This document shows positions 16,328-21,391 of a stretch of 21,391 nucleotides of DNA, piece by piece; within the stretch, counting starts at the first letter, position 1; every line of letters begins with the position of its first letter. The notes below the pieces were generated by a model. That model did not search any database and was not told where the DNA came from. It saw nothing but the letters and a program-made list of their open reading frames with translations. Made by a program: the position numbers and the translations under genes. The stretch is from a virus. The DNA is taken from positions 1 to 21,391 of the IMG/VR virus record IMGVR_UViG_3300044640_002264. One strand, written 5' to 3'.

Positions 16328-17630
16328 TGTCGGCTCTGGGTTTCAATGCTTCACTAAGACTTTGTCTACTTGGAATGTTGCCTAGATCTTTGGTATTCAC
16401 CGTGGCTGTGTTATTTACAAAACTGCTGCGCAGGCTTTGATTTAGTGGTCCGTTGTCAAGCGAGGTTCTGACTTTCTGTTCAATCTTGACCCAGCGTTTG
16501 CCATCATAACGAAACAGTCTATTGGGCTTGTAGTCCAGGCGCAACACATAATCACCGGCCACAGCACTGGCTGGGAATGACACAGCTGGGGTCACAGGCA
16601 AGCCATTGGGAGCCACAGCGCCACCGGTCATATAACCCCCAGCGTAGCCCTGTCCTTTTGGCGTGACATCCATGCCGCTTTGCGAGCCATCCACTGTGGT
16701 GGTACCATCAGCTGTGAGGCCACTGGGGTTGGCTGGCTCACCATCCTGTGTGGGCACAATATAAAATTTACTGCTGTCGTATCCAGACGCAGGAGTCTCC
16801 ACCTCAGCTTGAATCAAAATGTCATCGTTGATCTGATAGTCTTTGCTTCTGGTGCTGATCACATCACTGATACTAGGCGGATTGGTCACTGGTAGCCAGG
16901 CTGTGGTGTCTGTGATGTCAGTGCCTGCTGTGACATTTTTTTGAGCAGTGTAGTAGGTATCACCGTAATTGACCACTGTGCCAGTGGGATAATAGTTGTC
17001 GTTGTCCCAGATGTTTTCGGGCATGAATGGGCGTTTGAGTATGTCATTGTATTCTTGTTGGTTTTGCAACGGTGTGGCTTTCACACGCCACAAGTGTGGC
17101 AACCAGGTACGGCTGAATCCTTCGGCTGCAAAGTCAGCATCTTGTATCACATAGTATCTGGGAATGGCCAAAGGTATTTCACTGTTGAGTGGGTGATAGT
17201 CTTTCAAATTGGGCAGTTCCAACACATCACCGTTCATGAGCTTGCGCCCAAATTCGTCAATCATGGTGTTGTAGTGAAATGTAATAAACAGCGTGTCGTT
17301 GTTTAAAAACAAACCAAATTGTGTCAAATCAAAATCAATGTCTTGATGATTGAACACACCACGCATGGTGTATATGTCTGTGGAATAAATTCTGTCGCGG
17401 TTTTCCAACAACAGCAGGTCTTGAATGTTCAGCACACTTTGATCTTCGTACACAGGTTGTGTGGCATCAAAGTTGCCGCTCAAGGTAGAGTCCGCACCGC
17501 CTGCTTGTGGACCCAAGTATTTGTGAACATACATGTCGACTCCGCCAACAGTGTACATTTCACGAATGGTGCGATCAAAAAATTGATAATCTTTAGTGCG
17601 ATTTGGGCGGTATAGGGATAAGCGTGGCAT
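16290..17630 (-). CDS. Neck protein, gp14-like (446 aa)
   Basis: The N-terminal half (MPRLSLYRPN, FFDRTIREMYTVGGVDMYVHKYLGP, LLLENRDR, FGLFLNNDTLFITFH, LMNGDVLELP) parallels T4 gp14, in which a 'VAESIQMRGVECYYVPREY' segment is followed by 'FSNFGMQVQDEVTLSI' and 'EGDLIYFP'. gp14 forms the neck between head and tail. Residues about 204-248 are an insert resembling a CBM5/12 module (see findings). The C-terminal part holds YDGKRWVKIE and a low-complexity stretch. Length is well above T4 gp14 (256 aa). I chose the ATG at 17630 because MPRxSLYRP is the typical start of related aquatic-phage proteins; an ATG at 17660 adds 10 residues. Neither has a clear Shine-Dalgarno site. No gp13 gene precedes it on this strand. 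Confidence 0.7.
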   Translation of the reverse strand: MPRLSLYRPNRTKDYQFFDRTIREMYTVGGVDMYVHKYLGPQAGGADSTLSGNFDATQPVYEDQSVLNIQDLLLLENRDRIYSTDIYTMRGVFNHQDIDFDLTQFGLFLNNDTLFITFHYNTMIDEFGRKLMNGDVLELPNLKDYHPLNSEIPLAIPRYYVIQDADFAAEGFSRTWLPHLWRVKATPLQNQQEYNDILKRPFMPENIWDNDNYYPTGTVVNYGDTYYTAQKNVTAGTDITDTTAWLPVTNPPSISDVISTRSKDYQINDDILIQAEVETPASGYDSSKFYIVPTQDGEPANPSGLTADGTTTVDGSQSGMDVTPKGQGYAGGYMTGGAVAPNGLPVTPAVSFPASAVAGDYVLRLDYKPNRLFRYDGKRWVKIEQKVRTSLDNGPLNQSLRSSFVNNTATVNTKDLGNIPSRQSLSEALKPRADNGDQGGFLPPGT

Positions 17631-17634
17631 GGTA

Positions 17635-17642
17635 TATTTATA
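17635..17642 (-). promoter_or_regulatory. T4 late promoter box, exact TATAAATA
   Basis: A perfect copy of the T4 late consensus on the - strand, ending 4 bases before the chosen gp14 ATG. At the usual initiation distance the transcript would begin at or within the start codon, giving an almost leaderless message. If the ATG at 17660 is used instead, this box would be inside the coding sequence. Confidence 0.45.
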
Positions 17643-17647
17643 GTACT

Positions 17648-17679
17648 TTGGGTTTACCATTGATTGGGTTGACCAATAA
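17648..17679 (+). repeat. Tandem 16-bp element TTGGGTTKACCAWTRA
   Basis: Two adjacent 16-base copies differing at three positions (TTGGGTTTACCATTGA, TTGGGTTGACCAATAA). The second contains the -35 hexamer of the following promoter and the inverted repeat TTGG-N5-CCAA (17664-17676). A third copy (TTGGGTTGACCAACAA) is at 18016-18031. The position over the -35 is what one expects of an operator, or of an extended promoter signature. Confidence 0.5.
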
Positions 17680-17697
17680 TTGCCCTAATGCTATAAT
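17669..17697 (+). promoter_or_regulatory. Strong sigma70-type promoter for the 89-aa gene
   Basis: TTGACC, a 17-base spacer and TATAAT with an extended -10 (TGC before the hexamer). Initiation is expected near 17704, with the AAAGGAG ribosome site downstream, which fits the start at 17725. It diverges from the gp14 late promoter 27 bp away. Confidence 0.85.
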
Positions 17698-17724
17698 ATG
17701 GACTTAACAACAAAGGAGCCAGCA

Positions 17725-17994
17725 ATGAGTGATTTAGTTACCGATTTGCACAGTGAGATGATCAACAGTGTAGCACCAAATTACAGTATCAATTATGAAG
17801 CAGAGGCTCTTGCCAGTTTTGAAGCCACCGGCGATGACTTGATGGAAGCACTTGAGACTCGTGCTACGGACTTTATTGCAGAGACAACTGGGGCAGATGT
17901 GCGCGAGGACTTGGGCGGGCTCACCGTGTTTTTCCGTGGTAATACTTTGGTTGCATTTTACGATTACGAGCAATTTAAAGGGCATGTGTTCTAA
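17725..17994 (+). CDS. Small acidic phage protein of unknown function (89 aa)
   Basis: I do not recognise this protein. It is rich in Asp/Glu and has a probable helical N-terminal half (LHSEMINSV, EALASFEATGDDLMEALETRATDFIAETTG) followed by a beta-rich end (GGLTVFFRGNTLVAFYDYE). There is no signal peptide or membrane segment. The start is set by AAAGGAG, and an in-frame ATG at 17698 is ruled out because it lies before the expected transcription start. With its own strong host-type promoter it is likely expressed early, unlike the virion genes around it. Small acidic early proteins in T4-like phages often bind host proteins; that is only a suggestion. Confidence 0.7.
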   Translation: MSDLVTDLHSEMINSVAPNYSINYEAEALASFEATGDDLMEALETRATDFIAETTGADVREDLGGLTVFFRGNTLVAFYDYEQFKGHVF

Positions 17995-17995
17995 A

Positions 17996-18021
17996 ACCCT
18001 GAGCCCGAAAGGGCTTTGGGT
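17996..18021 (+). terminator. GAAA-tetraloop hairpin between two accessory genes
   Basis: ACCCTGAGCCC pairs with GGGCTTTGGGT around a GAAA tetraloop (11 positions, one T-T mismatch, one G-T wobble). It starts 1 base after the stop codon. No U-run follows on the + strand, so it is a weak terminator or an mRNA 3'-end stabiliser; on the - strand four U residues would follow. The 3' arm overlaps the first base of the next -35. Confidence 0.5.
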
Positions 18022-18049
18022 TGACCAACAATTGCCATTCTGCTATAAT
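18021..18049 (+). promoter_or_regulatory. Second sigma70-type promoter, near-copy of the first
   Basis: TTGACC, a 17-base spacer and TATAAT with TGC extended -10. From TTGGG to the end of the -10 it matches the upstream promoter at 30 of 34 positions. A second TATAAT at 18054-18059 has no suitable -35. Confidence 0.85.
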
Positions 18050-18073
18050 TACATATAATCTACAGGAGCCCCA

Positions 18074-19210
18074 ATGAACGCAACACGAGCCGCTGTCAAG
18101 CCACTGAACCCTCGCAGTCCCGATACCAAATACACAGGACTGGAACCCACATGGCGTGTGCAACCCACAGATGATCGCACCAGCCAACTCAGTGCTGCCT
18201 TTTCATGGTACAATTACTTCTACGGCAAAAAAGACGCACGTGAAATGCTGGTGGCTTACTTGGAGCACAACGGACGCAAAGCAGATGTTCGTGCATTAAA
18301 AGGTGTGCCTGATTCAGCAGTTCGGCTGACCACTGCATGGCTGTGCCGCATGAGCATGGTGGGACTGGATCTTACAGACACTGAGACAGTTCGGTTGGAA
18401 GGCTATATTCAAGAAATATTAACTGCACGTGAACCCGAAGTGGTGGTTGTTGAGGCAGTGCCTGTGGCAGCCAAGCCCAATATTCAAGACCGGTTGCGTG
18501 AAAAGGTGTCAGAATGTGCTGGTGAACTGGACGGCATGTTTGATGAGTTTGTGGTTGCAGGCGCCAAGATGAGTGCAGACTACAAGCCTATCATGGTTAT
18601 CCGCGGACTGAATGTAGCACCTCAAATGATTTCAGACATTGCCAACTTGTGGAAGCACAAACTTGCAGAGTTTGAAACTGCAATCGAAGGCAAAGATGCA
18701 CAGGTTGTAGAAGGCTACAGCAATTTCTCAAAGATTCAAATGCGCAACATTGTGAAGTTTTGCGAAGCAGTGATCAATGACTGCGGTGCGTATGTGCAGA
18801 TCAAGAAAGTGGAACGCAAACCACGCAAGGTCAAGTCAGTGCCGCCAGAGAAACGTGCCGCAAAGTTCAAAGTGTTAATGGAATTTGCCGAACTCAAACT
18901 CAAAGGCCTGCCAGCCGCAAGTCTTGTGGACAAAGCAGAAGCCTGGTTGTACGATACCAAGAAGCGCAAGTTGATTCATCTTGTGGCTGACAGTCACACA
19001 CAGGCATTCACTGTGAAAAGCAACAGCATCATTGGTTTCAGCACCATTGAGACCATGCAGAAAACTGTGCGCAAGCCAGCAGATGTTGTGAAAGCAGTAC
19101 AAGCCGCAGGCAAGCCAGCCGCACGTAAGATCTACAAAGACCTGACCACAACTGAGACTCCATTCAACGGGCGTGGTACAGAGAACTTGGTGGTGCTCAA
19201 AGCCTGGTAA
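18074..19210 (+). CDS. Conserved uncharacterised T4-like phage protein (378 aa)
   Basis: The protein resembles hypothetical proteins widely found in marine T4-like phages, but no function is known to me. The N-terminal third is helical (SAAFSWYNYFYGKKDAREMLVAYLEHNGR), then a Glu/Val-rich linker near residues 115-135, a helical middle (DRLREKVSECAGELDGMFDEF), a very basic stretch (KKVERKPRKVKSVPPEKRAAK, about 245-265) and a C-terminal domain with LYDTKKRKLIHLVADS, KSNSIIGFS and TTETPFNGRGTENLVVLKAW. The basic linker may contact nucleic acid (inference). AGGAG, 6 bases before ATG, and the upstream promoter fix the start. The radical SAM gene begins 7 bases after the stop and is probably co-transcribed. 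Confidence 0.7.
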   Translation: MNATRAAVKPLNPRSPDTKYTGLEPTWRVQPTDDRTSQLSAAFSWYNYFYGKKDAREMLVAYLEHNGRKADVRALKGVPDSAVRLTTAWLCRMSMVGLDLTDTETVRLEGYIQEILTAREPEVVVVEAVPVAAKPNIQDRLREKVSECAGELDGMFDEFVVAGAKMSADYKPIMVIRGLNVAPQMISDIANLWKHKLAEFETAIEGKDAQVVEGYSNFSKIQMRNIVKFCEAVINDCGAYVQIKKVERKPRKVKSVPPEKRAAKFKVLMEFAELKLKGLPAASLVDKAEAWLYDTKKRKLIHLVADSHTQAFTVKSNSIIGFSTIETMQKTVRKPADVVKAVQAAGKPAARKIYKDLTTTETPFNGRGTENLVVLKAW

Positions 19211-19217
19211 GTAGTGC

Positions 19218-20108
19218 ATGCATGTGATCCCCAACAAAGTAGACCTATACATTACCAATGTATGCAATTTAACCTGCCAGCACTGCAATAGATTTAACAA
19301 TTTCAACTTTAAAGGCTGGCAACGTTGGGGCGACTATGAAGATCAATACCAGCAGTGGGGCAAGTTAGTTGATCTCACAGCAGTCACTATCATGGGTGGG
19401 GAACCTTTTTTGAACCCCACCCTGATAGACTGGGTGCAAGGCATCAATCGCATATTTGGAATTGAAGTTCAAATACTCACAAACGGCACTAGATTTAGAC
19501 ACAATCCTGATCTTTACGATGCTTTGTTTTTTAAACATCAGACTCGTCCGCACAATCACATTGGTGTGAGTTTGCACAACCCTGATCAGTTTGAAAAATT
19601 AAAAGAAGATATACTATGGTTCCTCAAAGGACCAGTACAAATATATCCAAAAGGACATTCGGAAAATTTTTGGAATTCTGATTATCTGTTCGTTGACCGC
19701 AATGGCATAGTGGTAACGGTGATGAACGTTGACACGTTTCATTCAGCGGCCATAACTCAGTCTTGGCAAAACAGCACCCAACCAGTGTTTAAATTGCACA
19801 ACAGCGATCCATTTTTTGCACATCAAAATTGTGGATTTGCCACATTCAAAAGTTATCATTTCATACGCGGCAAGTTGTACAAGTGTGCGCCGGTGGCACT
19901 GATGCCCGAGTTTGATCAACAACACACATTGGATATATCTGATGCAGACAGAGCATTGTTAAATTCGTATCAGCCACTGAGCGTGGACAACTTTGAAACT
20001 TATCAACAAGAATTTTTTGCTCAATTGGATAATCCCATTGCACAGTGTAAATTTTGTCCTGAGCAGTACACATTTCAAAAGATATTTCCAGTGGTCAAAG
20101 GATCTTGA
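19218..20108 (+). CDS. Radical SAM protein with SPASM/twitch-like C-terminus (296 aa)
   Basis: C16-x3-C20-x2-C23 (in NVCNLTCQHCN) is the canonical radical SAM iron-sulfur motif, preceded by the usual 'DLYITNVC' strand; GGEP at 60-63 is the S-adenosylmethionine-binding motif, and LTNGT follows. Near the C-terminus C205-x17-C223 (in GKLYKCAP) and C277-x2-C280 form the four-cysteine pattern of a twitch/SPASM auxiliary cluster site. Members modify peptides, sugars or cofactors; the substrate cannot be read here. Start: ATG at 19218, though a GTG at 19224 is possible and no strong ribosome site is seen. It shares an operon with the glycosyltransferase-like gene 2 bases downstream, suggesting a joint substrate. 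No obvious precursor peptide gene lies nearby. Confidence 0.85.
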   Translation: MHVIPNKVDLYITNVCNLTCQHCNRFNNFNFKGWQRWGDYEDQYQQWGKLVDLTAVTIMGGEPFLNPTLIDWVQGINRIFGIEVQILTNGTRFRHNPDLYDALFFKHQTRPHNHIGVSLHNPDQFEKLKEDILWFLKGPVQIYPKGHSENFWNSDYLFVDRNGIVVTVMNVDTFHSAAITQSWQNSTQPVFKLHNSDPFFAHQNCGFATFKSYHFIRGKLYKCAPVALMPEFDQQHTLDISDADRALLNSYQPLSVDNFETYQQEFFAQLDNPIAQCKFCPEQYTFQKIFPVVKGS

Positions 20109-20110
20109 CC

Positions 20111-21181
20111 ATGTTTGATCAAGAGTTTTATCGCATTGATCTTGGAGAAATATTTCAGCAGAGTCACTGCATGTATCATGAGCATGCAATGGTGCATTTG
20201 TTTTCAAGTGTGTTGATGAACATGGGTTATCAAAAAATACCCGGCAGTGCCAGAGCATGGGGGCGCGGCAGTCGCAAGGTCATTGTGTGCCTGGCCGACG
20301 ACTTTGGAGTCAACCGAGATGATTGGAGCCTGCCACCCGATCAGTGGTTTGATACTGACACCACAATCGTCACCGACAACCACATGCCCTTTGCTACCAA
20401 TTATCAGATTCTGAAGTTGCCATCAAGTTACTTTGGAGTGTTTAGTTATGTGCCAGCAGATCAAAATTGGACACCAAGTCGGCGATTTAATTTTTCGGTC
20501 AACAGGCTGGACAGTCAGCGACAGTTGATTTTGTTAGAATTGACGAAACAGTCGGGCGGGATTGATCAAGTGCAACAGTTGGATCATGTGAATTTCAATG
20601 CACGAGCACAGGGCAATGAGCACACTGCTGAACATGCTCAGCACAGTTTTGCACATTGTTGGACACAGCTGAATCAATTGCATAATACTGAATATGCTGA
20701 GTGGTTTGATCAAACCCAGCCGCACATACCCATTAGAAATCATGCACTAACAGTTGAGCAAACACAGGTTGGTGCGTATCTCAATTTGGTAATTGAAACC
20801 TATGCCGGAGATGCCACTGTAGCATTCAGCGAAAAGATATTTAGAGCATTGGTAACGCCAGCACCTTGGGCTGTGTTTTCAGCAAAACATGCTGTGGAGT
20901 ATTTGAAAACACTGGGGTTTGATGTGCTAGATGACGTGGTAGATCACAGTTATGACAGTTTGACGCAAAGTAACACCATGTACGGGCATGGAAAAATCAC
21001 AGAATTTGTCAAACTCAACATACAAAATTATCACAACATAAAAAATTCCGATCAAGTCAAATTGGCTGCGAGATGTCACGCAGCGGCCACACACAATCAA
21101 CAACTGTTGGCACAAATGCAACGCCAGTGGCCCGTGGATTTTGCTCAATGGTTGCCCAACACGATAGCAAAACTTCAATAA
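20111..21181 (+). CDS. GT-B-like putative glycosyltransferase (356 aa)
   Basis: Residues about 124-144 (RRFNFSVNRLDSQRQLILLEL) and 227-282 (VIETYAGDATVAFSEKIFRAL, then PAPWAVFSAKHAVEYLKTLGFDVLDD and VDHSYD) match the pattern of a widespread phage family with 'FxxxNRxxRxHRxxLL' and 'ITEKTxKPLxxxxPFIxxGxxxxxxxLxxLGFxTFxDxxDESYD', which resembles the nucleotide-sugar site of fucosyl- and other GT-B-type transferases. The N-terminal region is more divergent. I choose ATG at 20111 with AAAGGA 8 bases upstream; a TTG at 20105 overlapping the radical SAM stop is less likely because it would be 2 bases from that site. Its stop lies within the late-promoter box of the gp13-like gene. Sugar donor and acceptor are unknown. 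Confidence 0.5.
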   Translation: MFDQEFYRIDLGEIFQQSHCMYHEHAMVHLFSSVLMNMGYQKIPGSARAWGRGSRKVIVCLADDFGVNRDDWSLPPDQWFDTDTTIVTDNHMPFATNYQILKLPSSYFGVFSYVPADQNWTPSRRFNFSVNRLDSQRQLILLELTKQSGGIDQVQQLDHVNFNARAQGNEHTAEHAQHSFAHCWTQLNQLHNTEYAEWFDQTQPHIPIRNHALTVEQTQVGAYLNLVIETYAGDATVAFSEKIFRALVTPAPWAVFSAKHAVEYLKTLGFDVLDDVVDHSYDSLTQSNTMYGHGKITEFVKLNIQNYHNIKNSDQVKLAARCHAAATHNQQLLAQMQRQWPVDFAQWLPNTIAKLQ

Positions 21182-21184
21182 ATA
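21177..21184 (+). promoter_or_regulatory. T4-type late promoter box (AATAAATA)
   Basis: AATAAATA matches the T4 late consensus at all but the first base and lies 18 bases before the gp13-like start. Initiation would be expected near 21190, keeping the CGGAG ribosome site. The box overlaps the stop codon of the preceding gene. Confidence 0.5.
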
Positions 21185-21186
21185 CA

Positions 21187-21200
21187 GGAACCGGAGTTCC
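21187..21200 (+). promoter_or_regulatory. Small hairpin around the gp13-like ribosome site
   Basis: GGAAC pairs with GTTCC around a CGGA loop; the SD (CGGAG) occupies the loop and the first base of the 3' arm, 7 bases before ATG. Transcripts starting at the late box near 21190 would lack most of the 5' arm. Confidence 0.4.
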
Positions 21201-21202
21201 AG

Positions 21203-21391
21203 ATGCCAGAACAGCAACAGCAATCACTGCCTACACTGAAACAAAACTTGATAGAATATGTCAAGCTTCAGTTGGGCGGAGATATCATTGACCTAGAACT
21301 AGACCCCTCACACTACGAAGCGGCCTATCAAAAAACCATTGGCACCTATCGCCAACGAGCCAACAACGCCTACGAGGAAAGTTATAGTTTC
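21203..21391 (+). CDS. Neck protein, gp13-like (partial, first 63 residues)
   Basis: The open frame runs off the window. The visible part, after a Gln-rich start (MPEQQQQ), has LKQNLIEYVKLQLGGDIIDLELDPSHYEAAYQK, then TYRQRANNAYEESYSF. This layout, 'LxxYxxxxLGxxxxxVEL' followed by an 'A...Y..R...A.EESY.F' helix, is that of the neck/head-completion protein in the gp13 position of marine T4-like phages. gp13 works with gp14 to seal the filled head. A late box and CGGAG site precede the ATG. The call rests on a short fragment and on gp14 and gp15 being nearby. Confidence 0.5.
   Translation, partial: MPEQQQQSLPTLKQNLIEYVKLQLGGDIIDLELDPSHYEAAYQKTIGTYRQRANNAYEESYSF

Noticed and set aside
15794-17615. 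+ strand frames opposite the gp14/gp15-like genes
   Set aside because: No recognisable features or ribosome sites, while the - strand proteins match T4 neck/tail families.
17698-17724. Upstream ATG adding nine residues to the 89-aa protein
   Set aside because: It lies directly after the -10 hexamer, before the expected transcription start, and has no ribosome site.
18054-18059. Second TATAAT as another promoter
   Set aside because: No -35 hexamer at a workable distance; the copy 10 bp upstream has perfect spacing.
19218-20108. Assignment of the radical SAM protein to a named enzyme such as QueE or an anaerobic ribonucleotide reductase activase
   Set aside because: The motif spacing and extra C-terminal cysteines do not fit those shorter families, and no partner reductase or queuosine genes are present in the window.
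21073-21291. + strand frame spanning the end of the glycosyltransferase-like gene
   Set aside because: It overlaps two better-supported frames, one with a clear ribosome site and family pattern.

Overview
This window looks like part of the structural region of a T4-like tailed phage (myovirus) of an aquatic bacterium. The evidence is two neck/tail-completion proteins resembling T4 gp14 and gp15, a partial gp13-like neck protein at the right edge, several large repeat-rich fibre proteins of the kind common in marine and freshwater T4-like phages, T4-type late-promoter boxes (TAAATA) and tightly packed genes with 1-10 bp overlaps. No rRNA, tRNA, integrase, insertion sequence or CRISPR array was seen. 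The host cannot be named from the sequence.

Layout. Left block (1-14460, + strand): a small sialyltransferase/MptE-like protein, then a fibre cluster. The cluster holds a 489-aa fibre, a 1466-aa fibre made mostly of 17-residue GGN-centred repeats, a 110-aa beta-rich protein, a 1068-aa fibre with the same repeats and a C-terminal 'YADLAE' domain, a 130-aa stand-alone version of that fibre's N-terminal module, and a 1320-aa virion structural protein. Middle block (14451-17630, - strand): gp14-like neck protein, gp15-like tail terminator and a Nudix hydrolase, transcribed towards the fibre cluster and ending in a 10-bp tail-to-tail overlap with it. Right block (17631-21391, + strand): two uncharacterised proteins, each behind a nearly identical sigma70-type promoter, then a radical SAM protein, a glycosyltransferase-like protein and the start of the gp13-like neck gene.

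The virion genes have TAAATA boxes just upstream (late class), whereas the two accessory genes have -35/-10 promoters with 17-bp spacers (host-polymerase class), so the window contains two temporal classes. Three non-structural enzyme-like genes (GT42/MptE-like, radical SAM, GT-B-like) sit among the virion genes. I infer they modify virion proteins or host surface sugars, but the sequence does not prove it.

Most notable: the SD-sequestering hairpins in front of two left-block genes, the paired TTGG-N5-CCAA promoters, the radical SAM/glycosyltransferase-like gene pair, the split neck module, and the repeat exchange among the fibre genes.
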